From Beverwykella pulmonaria (lineage: Eukaryota > Ascomycota > Dothideomycetes > Pleosporales > Melanommataceae), in assembly GCA_001599595.1 (NCBI GenBank), contig BCHH01000002.1, positions 3,052,628-3,116,627 on the forward strand: DNA of 64,000 nucleotides. Reading direction: 5' to 3'. The position numbers and the translations under genes were made by a program. Position 1 is the stretch's first letter. Each line of letters begins with the position of its first letter. The notes below the pieces were generated by a model, which saw nothing but the letters and a program-made list of their open reading frames with translations, was not told the DNA's origin and did no database searches. Of the stretch, positions 10,866 to 22,612 are shown one piece after another.

Positions 10866-12116
10866 GGGCAGCTGTTGCGTAGCTGCCATGTTCGGTGCTT
10901 TGGACGCTGGCAACACGCAGACGGTGGTGCGACTCGCTCAAGGTGGCAACGAGGGAACACAAAGGAGGGTCGCTGGGGTAAGGGCAGCGTAGCGCAAGAG
11001 CGAAAGTAGGTCGAACAGAGCGCGGGCCTGGTGAATGACTGACCACAATGAGGTGGGATTTGGGTGCGTGGTGCGTGGTGGTGAGGCTCAGTCCCGCGGG
11101 GGACGGGGCTGAGGATATTGGAAGGACCTACGCAGAGAGAAGGAGGAGGAGAGCATCGTGGTTATGTTTTAGGTTGGAGGTGGCAGGGTCCGTGAAAAAT
11201 GTGGGAGACTAAGAAGTCGCGGCGCTGGGTCACCTCGGGCGTCACTTGCTGAGTGCCGCTCACGAGTGGCGCCAAGGCCCGGTGCAAGGTAAGCAAATTG
11301 CTGGGACAACTGCAACACCAGGGCGAGATGGGCAGCAGAGAGGACACGATAGGCAGCATAGGCAAGCATTTCACCTCGTCCACTGTAGCACACCGAGGGG
11401 TCAGAGGGCGGCGCTGCGGGGGACCGCGCGGGAGGCGTCTCCTGCCTGGCACTGTCGCCCATGACGTGGGTGCAGCAGCAGGCTATGGCAAAGGGCAGCT
11501 TCGCACAGAGATTTGCTCCAGTTAAAGACGCAAGCTCGCCCTCGTGAGCGCGCAGATCAGATCTCTGGAGCGCTGTGCAAGGCCTGCTGGGTTGTGCGTC
11601 CTCCCAGGAGCTGCACGCGGTGCAATATCATCTACTGTGTACATGCAGTTCCTGGCCTGACCCGGACGCCCACACCTCACCCCGCCGCATCAACACCATT
11701 TCTGCTGTCGAGCAGCCCAGCGGCTGTAATAATCGCCTGTCACGCCCGGCCACGCGAGCGCCCTCTACTGTCCCGAGCCTCGAACACCCGTAGCGCTGGT
11801 GGGCCCGCGACTCCAAGCAAACACGCAGACAGGTCCTCTCCCATTCACTCCTTGACCTCAACGGCTTTCCCCTCGTCTCGACCACTCCTCGCACAAGAGA
11901 CACGCCGTTTGTGCCCGGGTTGCCCCCACCGCGTCCGCCTGCTCCCACGCTTATGCTGCCCTCATGCAGTCCCTTGTGACGCCCTCTGGTACGTTTCGCT
12001 CCAACCACCTTGCTCGCTTGGTGCTCGTGCCCCTCTGGCTGGATAGCGACCACGCTCTGCTATTTAGAGCTCAACGGACCACAATGGCCCCAGTCTTGGG
12101 TATTTGACAGTCGCTG
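10866..12116. other. GC-rich divergent intergenic region
   Basis: About 1.25 kb between the Nudix gene (-) and ATE1 (+). It is GC-rich and low in complexity with overlapping open frames on both strands (11162-12053), which look like composition artefacts: they are rich in Arg, Pro and Ser and have no domains. It should hold both promoters and leaders. Confidence 0.4.
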
Positions 12117-14127
12117 ATGTCCTTCCTCTCACCCCTAGGCTACTCGGCGGAGAGTTGCGGATACTGCAAAGATGCTTCGTCCGGCCGCCGCACTGCCAAT
12201 TCTCGTACGTGGATATTCTCATTTGCCTTTCCCATTCGGGTGCACTCTAGCACGTGTGCATGACCTCGGGAGGCAGTCTCCGCGGGCTGCCAACGGGAAT
12301 AAACAAAGGTTTTGTCATCGGTTCAACGTTGTGCGGCACCGGCATCAGCAATTGCACGTCCAATTTGATGTTTTGTCAAGGTTCTTCCCGCTGCATGATC
12401 CCCGCGTTGTCAAAGAGAAGCCTGCCCCTGCTCCGAATCAAATGAGCGTTGCCAAGTTTCGACCAGGCGCGCGAGCACTACTCGATCCGAGTCTCCGTAA
12501 CATATCTGCGAGACAGATGCAAGACTGACTTAATTTCCTCGTTTGGGAGATCCCAAGTCACACTCTCTCACTATTCCCCGAGTCTCTGATTTACAGGGGA
12601 ACCCGGGAGCCATCCCACTTGGCGCTAACTTGTTTAACATAATCAGGAGCATGTTACTATATCTCATCTAAGAGTTTGAGTGCCGACGTCTATCAAGATT
12701 TGGTCGATCGAGGTTGGAGACGGTAGGTGGTCAGCAACGCGATCTTGCCCTTTTGCATGCCAGTCACTAAAAGTGACTGTTCTCAGATCGGGAACTATCC
12801 TCTACAAGCCAGACGTATTGCGGCATTGTTGCCCCCACTATACAGTTCGGTGAGTGAGCAAGTCTTACATAGGTTTCTATAATATCTAATTTAACCCTAG
12901 ACTCCCCGCTATTTCGTTCACGCCAACAAAAGAGCATAGACAGGCAGTCAACAGGTGGAACAAATACGTTCTGGGCGACGAGTACATTAAGGAAGCCGCC
13001 AAGTTATATCCAAAGTCGAGAGAGTCAGCGGTCACACCATATTATACTTCCTTTATCCTAATCATATTCTAGGGAGAAAATTCGGCTGAGAAAAGCGTTC
13101 GACCTCATCGGTACCGCACATGAGGCCGAATACACAAATGTCAAGCGTCCCCCTGAGCCAGCCCACCGTTTCGAAGTGACACTCGAACCAGACACCTTCA
13201 CAATAGAGAAGTTCGAGCTCTTTAAGAACTACCAGCAGAACGTGCACCATGAAAAACCGGCGGAAATCTCTCAGGCAGGTTTCAGGCGGTTTCTCTGCGA
13301 GTCACCACTTCAGCGTACAACTGCAACTGTGGACGGTAAGGCCCAACAACTAGGTTCATACCACCAGTGCTACCGACTTGATGGCCGACTCATTGCTATG
13401 GGAGTTTTGGACCTTCTGCCTCATTGTGTCAGCGGGGTCTACCTAGTCTATCATTCCGACTTCGAGAAATGGGGTTTCGGGAAGCTGAGTGCTCTGAGGG
13501 AAGCAGTTCTCACCATAGAAGGAGGCTATCAGTACTACTATATGGGCTACTACATCCATTCCTGTCCCAAGATGCGATATAAGGGCGAATACAAACCTCA
13601 ATATGTGCTGGATCCCGAAACCTATGATTGGAATCCTCTGGATGGAGAGCTTCGACAACTGCTCGATACCAAGCCATACGTATCGTTGTCACGGGAGCGA
13701 AGATTGAGGGAATCCCAGAGAGCTCCCAACACTGCGGACGAAGATGCATCGAAACTAGATGGGACATTTGAACTAGATGCCCTTGCAGAATACATCTTAC
13801 CAACTGCTGCCGAAGCCGGCGACGCCGTAGTTAACAATATGTCACTATTCGATCTCAAAGTACCAGGATTGATGACAGTGGATGAGATCGAGGCGGAGGT
13901 GGAGCTTGACCACCAAGCCATCAAAGTCAGAGGCGCGCCTGTTACCTTGAAAACCTGTGTGAGTTTTTAAAAATTTATGGCTAGTTTATAACTGACATGG
14001 ACAGGATCTTGTGGCGTGGCACGAGGGGGATCTACGGAATCCAGGATCTATCAAGGGAATCATTGCTGAGCTAATAGCTTGTATTGGACCTGATGTCGCG
14101 CGGAAGGTTGTAGTGGACTTCAGTTGA
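12117..14127 (+). CDS. ATE1: arginyl-tRNA--protein transferase
   Basis: Six exons: 12117-12204, 12647-12722, 12787-12849, 12901-13023, 13073-13958 and 14005-14127, 452 aa. The enzyme adds Arg from Arg-tRNA to proteins with N-terminal Asp, Glu or oxidised Cys, marking them for the N-degron pathway. The N-terminal domain has the conserved cysteines CGYC and CC (HCCPHYTVR) plus YYISSKSLSADVYQDLVDRG, and the C-terminal GNAT-like half shows YHQCYRLDGRLIAMGVLDLL, VYLVYHSDF and YYMGYYIHSCPKMRYKG. Intron 1 is 442 bp, far longer than the others here (46-64 bp). Intron 4 uses a weak donor GTCAGC. Frame and phase agree across all joins. It is followed 278 bp later by TSC13 on the same strand. Confidence 0.93.
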
Positions 14128-14405
14128 GTTGTACGGTGGAAATCTTACTACCCGTATAGCAAGACAGTCAGCCAATTTCAGCTTCAAGACAACAGAATCA
14201 ATCCAGCCCAATAAAGCCATCTTTGCAGCCTGCATTGAAATTTTTCTGCTACAAATGTTTACTCTAACGTGATATGGTATGAGTGACACTTTGACATGCG
14301 AGCCTAGCCATTTCAGGAAAGGCTTCGCCAAGCCCGCGGTCTTCCAAAATCATCGCTCAACATCGAACTCATCTCGATCACTCATCTGTCGTGTGAGACG
14401 CAAGC

Positions 14406-15436
14406 ATGGCTTCCACCACCATATCGCTAGTTGTACGCCCTCGAGGTAAAACTGCTCATAATCACAATTTGCAGTCGGTAAACACTGACGGTATATTTCC
14501 TGCAGGACGTCCAATTAAGAATCTCCCTGAAACCATCACTGTGAGCCCAGAGGAGCCTGCTGCGCAAATATTCAAAAGGATTGCAGTCGCAGCCAAGTTC
14601 CCAGTGAATCGACTGAGAATCACCAAAGGTAGCGATGGGTCGGCAGTCACCAACACTAGTGACATTACCGTCTACCAGACGGGCCTCAGAAACAAGAGCG
14701 CGGTCGACGTGAAAGACCTAGGTACGTGAGCTCACATCACAGCATCAGGTGTCATACCTAACAACTTGGAACAGGGCCACAGATAGCATGGAAAACCGTC
14801 TTCATTGTCGAGTATCTCGGCCCCCTCCTTATCCACCCGCTATTATACTACGGCCGCCCCTTGGTCTATGGCACCTCGGCGCCTTCATCGGAGTTGCAAA
14901 AGCTCTCGCTGATAATGGTCACACTACACTTCCTGAAGCGTGAATATGAGACCATGTTCGTGCACCGCTTCTCGTTGGCAACGATGCCCGCGATGAACAT
15001 CTTCAAGAACAGCGCGCACTACTGGCTCCTCTCGGGCCTTAACCTCGCATACTGGACCTACTCGCCCAGCGCGCCGACTGCAGGCCCCTCGAACCCACTC
15101 ATAACATACACCGGGCTTGCGCTCTTCGTGATCGGCGAGGTCTGCAATCTGTCAACGCACTACACGCTGAGGGACCTACGAAGACCAGGTAGCACCGAGC
15201 GCGGCATTCCGCAAGGCATCGGCTTCAATCTTGTGACATGCCCGAACTACATGTTCGAGACGATGGCTTGGGTCGGCATCTGGCTTGTGAACTGGAGCTT
15301 TAGTACGGGGCTATTCGTCGTGATCGCCGTGGGCCAGATGATGGCGTGGGGGCAGAAGAAGGAGCGGAGGTACCGGAAGGAATTTGGCGATAAGTACAAG
15401 CGGAAGCGGTACAGCGTTCTGCCAGGCATCTACTAA
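14406..15436 (+). CDS. TSC13: very-long-chain trans-2-enoyl-CoA reductase
   Basis: Exons 14406-14445, 14506-14721 and 14775-15436, 305 aa. It is the last enzyme of the ER fatty-acid elongation cycle, reducing trans-2-enoyl-CoA with NADPH to supply very-long-chain acyl chains for sphingolipids. The N-terminal ubiquitin-like region starts MASTTISLVVRPRGRPIK once the 60-bp intron is removed; leaving that intron in also keeps the frame open but inserts about 20 foreign residues. The C-terminal steroid-reductase domain has several membrane helices and the conserved LKREYETMFVHRFS, GFNLVTCPNYMFE and the dibasic C-terminal YKRKRYSVLPGIY. The second intron (53 bp) joins DLG to PQIAWKTVF. Confidence 0.95.
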
Positions 15437-16838
15437 TTCGAGGTGCAAGCCATTGAGAAGGCAACGGGGCACAGCGGAAGGGTTTTCAGGCGACGGACCA
15501 CTGGATAGACTTAACCACGTAATTCGGTGGTGCAGTGCAGACTAGTTAGGCTAAGATGAGGCACAGCACTTGGATACTGCACACAGGACCATGGGGTGCT
15601 ATATTGGGCGATTACGTTCCCCCGCCCTTATTTCCATGTCAGACGTGCTCGTCGCGTGTTCAGTGCCATGTCGTCACACAACAGCTTCACTGTCGTACAG
15701 TCTGCACGCCGCTTCCGTAATCCACTACATCTGATATTTAGTTTGATGTTGAAAGCGCTCATATTGAATCATTTTGGGTTTTGGCATGCCTAGGCCGCCT
15801 TCAATCGGGAGGACCGAGATAGACGGGGACGATGCAGGCCGACCCTGCATAAGCGCGGGGGTGGAGGCCCACCGTATCGAAAAGCTCACCGACTGGCGAT
15901 GCATGGGAGAGGCAGTCGTTGTTCCTACGTATTCTCAGTTACTGATCCAACATTCGCCTTTTGGAAGGCAGTGCCAGGCATCTACAGCAGCAGGCTGAAT
16001 CCCCTCGTTCTCGTACCTGAAAGAGGAATCCTGTGCTTGGTGGTGGGGTCCAAGTTCACCCCTCCGTCTCTCCCCTCGGGTTCAGCTGACCGCCATCCTG
16101 GCCAGCCTCTTTTCTTGTAAGGTTGCATTCCGTGGCGTCTAATTGGTTCAGAAGTGATATTTGTCGGACCGAGGCGGTGGCTGCTCAGCTCGATGGCTGG
16201 CGGGGCTTACGTTCGACAAATTGTGCTTCGATCCCTATCCTGCATATCCGAGAAAGGACAGTGGTTCAGCCGCAGCACCTCACACCACACCTTGAAAGGA
16301 AAGCTTGGGCGGGAGAAGCGCAGGTTGGGAGATATAAGAGGCTGTCGTGTACGCTTGATCTGATTAACGTCGAGCCACTGCCTGATGCGAACGAAACGTA
16401 TTTTTGGATGTAAATCTGTTCTCGCGTCTCTTGTCTTCTGAGTCTTAGCCCTACGCCCCCGTCAGATAGCTTTGCGTTTCCTTTCTGAACAGGACTGGTG
16501 ATAGAAACAAGAAAGAGACTTGCGAGGATTGAAGACAGACGGGAAAAAGTTTGAATATTCTTAATCGAGGGGATTGACGAGATGTAAGCTGTTCAATAAT
16601 CTTATTAATTTACTTGATTTTACCTGTGGGTCTGCATGGCACACTATTCCCTCATTCTCACTCCATGTTCATTGTATTTCCTTTAAGAAAACACCTCTAT
16701 CAAAGTTACCGTAACAATTATTTGCTCTGATATATCTTTCTCTATATCGCATTGGAATTGGTCATAGTGGTCTTCATTCCATGCTGTCAGGACTTTACTC
16801 TCACACTGACAACTGTCAGCACCAACCACCCACCCACC
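15437..16838. other. intergenic, nothing recognised
   Basis: About 1.4 kb. Small ORFs only. The last 250 bp, AT- and CT-rich with a CACACTGAC..CACCCACCATG approach, look like the leader of the oxygenase gene. Confidence 0.4.
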
Positions 16839-19800
16839 ATGTCTGCAGCATACAACAACCACGTTGACAACCGATCCGGGCCCACGCCACCCCGCCCAGA
16901 AGAGCTCTCAGAGCTCGACAAGCTCCGCAGCAAAATCGGCGGACCCTTCAAACAAGTAGCCGGGCTCTTTAGCGCCGCCCTCGCACCGGTCCCCGCCGAA
17001 ACCGGCGATGGCTCGAAACTCCAGCCTGAAGAGAAAGATGCACTGTACAAGAAGATCGAGGGAGACCTAGCGGACCTCAGCCATCTTGGCATCTCTGACG
17101 TGAAGACTTTGATCGAGATCCAGAAACAAAAGATGTCTGGTGAGCCCACGGATGATAAGACGTATTTGATGGAGGGCCTGATTAGAACTGCGGCAAAGTT
17201 GCCGGATGGGTCGAAGAATAGAGATGCGTTGACGCATGGGTTTTTGGAGCAATTGTGGAATGATTTGCAGCATCCGCCGCAGTCGTACCTCGGGGCGAAG
17301 TTCCAGTATCGGTCAGCGGATGGCTCGAACAACAGTCTTATTCATCCGCAGCTTGGAGCTGCAGGGACCCCATATGCGAGGACCGTCAAGCCTTCGATGA
17401 TGCAGACTCCAGCAAGGCCGGATCCGGGGGTTGTGTTCGACAGTGTGATGGTGAGGAAGCCGGCGAATGTGGAGTTGCATCCTAACCGGATATCGAGCGT
17501 GCTGTTTTACCTCGCGTCGATTATCATACATGATTGCTTCAGGACGGATCATCAGGATTATTCAAATTCGCTGACATCATCGTATTTGGATCTATCGCCG
17601 CTGTATGGCAGTAATCAGACCGAGCAGGATCTTATGCGGACGAAAGCTGATGGAAAGATAAAGCCGGATTGCTTCTCTGAAGCACGGCTTCTGTTCTTCC
17701 CGCCAGGAGTGGGCGCGCTGCTCATCATGTTCAACCGCTTTCATAATTCCACTGTCGAGGACCTTGCCGCTATCAACGAAGGGAATCGCTTCCCCAAGCC
17801 CACACCTCCGAAAGACTCCGCCAACGAGAAAGAGGCAGCAGCGTACAAGGCCGCACTCGCCAAATACGATGAAGATCTCTTTCAAACTGGCCGGCTCATC
17901 ACCTGCGGTCTATACGTCAATATCATCCTCATCGACTATGTGCGCACGATCCTGGACCTAAACCGCACAGATAGCAACTGGCAACTGAACCCTCGCGCGG
18001 AGATGAAGAATGTGCCCATTGGTGTCGGGAACCAAGTCTCTGCTGAGTTCAATCTAGTGTACCGCTGGCACTCGACCATATCCGACCGTGACGAGAAGTG
18101 GACACAGAATCTTATGGATGAGATGTTTGGCAAAAGCTGCGACCCGAAGACTCTCAGCAACCGCAAATTTTTGGGTAAACTCGCCGAGGTGTACCACAAG
18201 ACTGAGAAGGATCCTTCGAAGCGGAAGTTCGCAGGATTGACACGTAATGCGGATGGCACTCTTCCCGACCAGCCAATTGTTGATATCCTCGTTTCGAGTG
18301 TGGATGATTGTGCAAACTCATTTGGGCCTAATCGCGTGCCAGCTGTGATGCGTGCGATTGAGGTTTTGGGAATCGAGCAGGCAAGAGCTTGGAATCTTGG
18401 GAGCTTGAATGAGTTCAGGAAGTACTTTGGCTTAGAGCCGCATCGTACTTTCGACGACATCACATCGGACAAGTATGTTGCAGACCAGCTGAAACATCTA
18501 TATGACCACCCCGATAAAGTGGAAATCTACCCCGGCATTGTGGTTGAGGATGCGAAGATGCCATTATGTCCAGGCTCCGGGCTAACACCAGGCTACACGA
18601 TCTCCCGTGCTGTGCTATCTGATGCGGTTGCGTTGGTGAGAGGCGACCGCTTCTACACGACCGACTACAACCCACGGACCCTCACAAACTTCGGTTACAA
18701 GTCTGTGGATTCTGACCTCAGCGTCGATAACGGCTGCGTCTTCTACAAGCTCTTCCTACGCGCATTTCCGCAGCACTTCGCGCAGAATAGCGTATATGCA
18801 CATTATCCTCTTACGATCCCTTCCGCGATGAAAGAAGCCCTTGCCGATCTTGGGAAAGATAAGCTGTACAGTTTTGACAAACCAAAGTACACGCCGGAAC
18901 CGCACTTCGTGTACGAGTACAAAACCGCCGTAACGCTGATGGCAGACAAGGATTTGTGGAAAGTGACCTGGGGCAAGGCTATGGAGTACCTGATGGGCCC
19001 TTCAGTACAAGATTTCATGCTAGCTGGCGATGGACCCAAGAACGCTACAAGCAGAGACATGATGAGCAAAGCTCTCTACGTGTCGAAATGGGATCAAGAA
19101 GTGCGCACCTTCTACACGCAAAAGACTCGCCAGTTGTTGAAAGAGAAGAGCGCGAAAATCGCAGACTTCAACCAAGTCGACATCATCCGCGACATTGGCA
19201 ACCTCGCACACGTGCACTTCTGCGCTGAGCTCTTCATGCTACCGCTCAAGACTGCGGAGCGTCCGCTGGGCATCTTCACAGAGGCAGAGCTGTACCTCAT
19301 CATGTCCGGCGTCTTCGCTCTGATCTTCTTCGATGTCGATGTCGAGGGCTCGTTCCCCTTGCACCTGAAGAGTAGAGCCGCGACCCAGACACTCGGCAAG
19401 ATCGTCGAGAAGAATGTCGCTGCAATTGCGGACTCAGGGCTGTTGAGCAGCGTCATGCAGAGTATCTGGCCGCATGACTCAGCGCTTAAGAGTTACGGCA
19501 TCCACATGATAACGCGGCTGCTAAAGAGCGGGATGAAGACGAATGAGCTGGTCTGGGGACAAATTCTAGGCACGGCAGGTGGCATGGTGAGTAACCAGGG
19601 GCAATTGTTCGGGCAGACAATCGAGTACTATCTCGTGGGCGAGGGGAAGAAACACTGGCCTGCTATTCAAGCCCTCGCACAGCAGGACAGCGACGAGGCG
19701 TTCGAGAAAATGATGCATTACTTCCTCGAGGGCAGCAGGCTGAATGGCGAAACGGGTGTGATACGCGTCGCGGCCAAAGACACCGCCATCAACAACAACG

Positions 19801-20261
19801 GCAAGGACATCAAAGTCAGTAAAGGGGAGACTGTCTTCGTTAGTCTTCGCGCTGCATCGCACGACCCCATTGCCTTCCCCAACCCGGATGAGGTTGATCT
19901 CACGCGTCCGATTGACTCGTATATTCACCTAGGCTCTGGACCACATCAGTGTTTGGGTTTGCCGATGACGCGGATTTCCCTCACGACGATGCTGAGGGAG
20001 GTGGCGAGACTGAAGGGGCTGAGGGTTGCGGAGGGCCCGCAGGGTAAGGTGCATAAGGTGGAGAAAACGATGGGTGAGGGGGAAATAGCAGAGAAGTACA
20101 AGTATCATGCTTATTTGACGGAGAATTGGGATGGATTTTGGCCGTTTCCTTGTGGTGAGTGTCAACCCCCCTATCTACCCTCCTGCTCTTGTTTATGAGT
20201 CGGTTCTGAATGGTGTGCTGACTGAATGTGTGTAGCGTTGAAAGTTTGTTGGGATGATTAG
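16839..20261 (+). CDS. ppo: psi-factor-producing oxygenase (fatty-acid dioxygenase fused to P450)
   Basis: Exons 16839-20154 and 20236-20261 (81-bp intron), 1113 aa. The start is the ATG in CACCATG; an upstream in-frame ATG at 16752 lies in the leader. The N-terminal half is a heme peroxidase-like dioxygenase with distal His231 (IIHDCF) and the catalytic Tyr408 and proximal His411 in YRWHST. The C-terminal half is a cytochrome P450-like hydroperoxide isomerase that keeps the heme-thiolate Cys1038 in GSGPHQCLGL. Family enzymes oxygenate linoleic or oleic acid at C8 or C10 and, with an active P450 half, isomerise the hydroperoxide to a diol; the products regulate sporulation. Keeping the Cys argues against the PpoC (10R-DOX) type, which lacks it. 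The last exon adds ALKVCWDD. A 1,393-bp repeat begins 64 bp after the stop. Confidence 0.93.
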
Positions 20262-20324
20262 AGGTGTTCGCTAAGTATAGCTCGGACCAGGGATAAGGAA
20301 ATTGTTGAAGGAGTTTGGGTAGTT

Positions 20325-21717
20325 CATCGGCAAAATGTAAATTAGAATCTGGTTGCTGTGGTTAACCGTGGTTAACCATGGTTAGCCAGGTTAGTGAGAT
20401 TTCGTGGTTAGTGAGATTACGAGAGCCTCATTTGGCCGGTCGCGGTTACCGTGGTTAGCTGTGGTTACCACGAGCAATCTATACAGGTATCTGGTTACCC
20501 TGATTACCNAGGTTGAATTTATTTGTTATTATAGTATTTATNACTTTAATNGTAAAATTCTCTGCATTAGGGAAAGGGTTGTATTAAGTTTCAGGAATTT
20601 GTGTTAAAAACGTGCATATTGTTCTACAGAGATTGAAGATTTGTCATGGCGCTGTAGTAACACTCTAATCTACGCTCATGCCCTAAGCCAATGTGCCAAT
20701 NCTAGCCGCCCCAACGCTCCCAATGCNGTTGATGTTTCCNAACTCCNAACACCNTACGTNACNATTATNCCTGCTGTTCAACGCTGTTATTCNGTAATTG
20801 CTGTCCCNAGCCTGTATGCTNGCTGTGGACACCTTATTAGCTGTGTTCNAAACAATTTCTGCAACAGATTTCNGTAACTTACGTGCTCTATAATTGCTAC
20901 TTTTACCTNAGTGTCTGCTTCTGTCNCGCGCCCCTAGGNGAGATNAACATGTCCTTAGTAGTTACAAACTATNGGATTAGTGCTNAATTNGTAATTNATN
21001 GCTACCTAGAGATGCNGTCTTGGGTGCAATATTACAAGACGTTGNGAAAGAGCTCAACCTNAGGTCTAATGTGTTTAATAAGTACTTAGCATNGTTTGTG
21101 CGTTAGGGGTTTGTTTTGTGGNGTTAGGGGTCTAATTTGTGCGCGTNAAGGGTTTAATTTGTTTGTCAAGGATCTAATTTGTGCGTTAGGGGGTCTAATT
21201 TGTGCATTAGGGGTCTTGACTTGCATGTCCAAAGCAGCAATGCACTAATAGTGGGATAGTATTTACATAGATAATGAGGTTTGGCAGCAGTGTATCCAGC
21301 TGCCAAGCGAATGAAAGAAAGAAAGATAGAAGAACGTGTTGATAATAATATAATAATAATGAATNATAATGCCNATATNAAATAAAGCAAGNAGCTNACA
21401 GAGAAATTCCCTGCACNATTAACAGCTTGTTGTTTGGAGGAAACAGTTCCTTGTGAAGCTTGTCGTACTGTGTAGTAGCAATGCAGTACTGTCATCTCCT
21501 CCAAGGTTGTACTTAGTTTGTACGATTTGTATGGCTATGTTTTGTAACTACGTGGTTTGTATGGTTTGAATGGTTAGTGTGGTTTGTATATGGTTTCTAC
21601 GATTTGTATGGTTTGTACATGGTTTGTATGGTTTGTGTGGTTAGTATGGTTAGTGTGGTAACCGGTGGTCAACCATGGTTAGTACATGGTTAGGAAAATT
21701 TAGCCGAATTCCCGATG
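20325..21717. mobile_element. 1,393-bp non-autonomous DNA element, copy A
   Basis: Nearly identical over its full length, with no indels, to 46269-47661. It begins CATCGG and ends CCGATG (6-bp terminal inverted repeat) and is flanked by TT on both sides, a 2-bp target duplication. Both ends carry dense subterminal GGTTAACC/TGGTTA motifs, in direct and inverted orientation at the left and as GTATGGTTTG repeats at the right, as in several cut-and-paste transposon families. No transposase is encoded; the longest ORFs are unsupported. The span 20509-21417 holds about three dozen single N characters, the only Ns in the window. The superfamily is not identified. Confidence 0.8.
21098..21218. repeat. 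TTAGGGG-type minisatellite inside element A
   Basis: Five or six diverged units of about 25 bp of the form GTGCGTTAGGGGTCTAATTT, sharing the telomere-like core TTAGGGG. The same array sits at the same offset in the other copy (47042-47162). Confidence 0.7.
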
Positions 21718-22129
21718 TTACTTTGACCATGTGGGTATGGGATGTGTTCTTCCGCTCTGTTGCGGCGCAATCTCTTTTTTGATATACGAGCCATTGAACT
21801 TTTTAAATTCAAAGCCATATATGTACCTATTTTATTGTGCACCTTTCCTAACATTGTGTAGTCAACTCGGACTCCTCTCGTATCAGCTTGATAAAGAAAC
21901 CAGCTCATACTGCAAAGGTTATGGTCTCTAAAATAATAGGCATATAAAGAGTCACATACATGTCACTTACGCAGTCAAGCCAAGCATATAGAGTTGTTCA
22001 AGGATAATTATCACACGTCTTCAACTCCATTCTCGATGACACAATGGTGATTTTTCCTAATCTCTCCAACGAAGTAGGAGCGAGTTCAACGTAACAAGAA
22101 CAAATACTGCTTTCCAGCATTTACAAATA
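21718..22129. other. intergenic, nothing recognised
   Basis: AT-rich stretch between the element and the broken small ORF. Nothing supported. Confidence 0.35.
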
Positions 22130-22555
22130 TTATGTAAGCAATTTATTATACTTGTACCCGCTCAGACATTCGAGGACCTCAGCTTGGATGAGCACGATTC
22201 GCTGGTTGCGGGTTGGAGATTGAGAATCCTTTTCGTGCCCTTCGGGATGTGGGATCTTGGCAACTGCTATCGGAGTCTCCTCGTTGGAAGAATTGTTCAC
22301 AGCTCGGAGAGAAGTTGTTTGTGCTTTGAGGCGCAGAGTGAGACTGGTATCCTTGTCGTGCTTAACGCGGGGTTCGTACTCGATTTGAGCGCAGAGTGTC
22401 TCCATGAACTACATCATGGATGCCTCGCCCATCTTCTTCTTGGTCTTGGCTAGAGATCGCGGCTTAAGAGGGGAGTACTCGATGAGGAACATGTAGGAGG
22501 GAGATAAGGGGTGAGTTTTGGTGGAGCTGGGGTGAGGGTGGTGACGAAGAGACAT
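22130..22555 (-). pseudogene. small ORF interrupted by one in-frame stop
   Basis: Reading the minus strand from the ATG at 22555, one frame stays open to a TAA at 22130 except for a single TAG at 22411-22409. The first part (MSLRHHPHPSSTKTH, then MFLIEYSPLKPRSLAKTKKK) and the second (METLCAQIEYEPRVKHDKD) both look like ordinary coding sequence, so the stop probably broke a protein of about 140 aa. TGG or CAG to TAG would fit a RIP-like transition. A solo LTR sits 58 bp upstream of the ATG. I do not recognise the family; two separate short genes are the alternative. Confidence 0.4.
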
Positions 22556-22612
22556 TTATGTTGTCTCTTCATGTTGATGGAGTGGAGGGAGGGCTTAAGA
22601 GGAGATTGGTAT

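Noticed and set aside
11162..12053. Several long overlapping ORFs on both strands
   Set aside because: GC-rich composition opens frames by chance; none has a domain, and the region lies between two well-supported divergent genes.
12172..12528. 118-codon ORF inside the ATE1 region
   Set aside because: It lies largely in the first ATE1 intron and overlaps exon 1 in another frame; no domain.
16752..16838. Upstream in-frame ATG of the oxygenase gene
   Set aside because: The ATG at 16839 has a better context and gives the usual N-terminus; the upstream part is probably leader.
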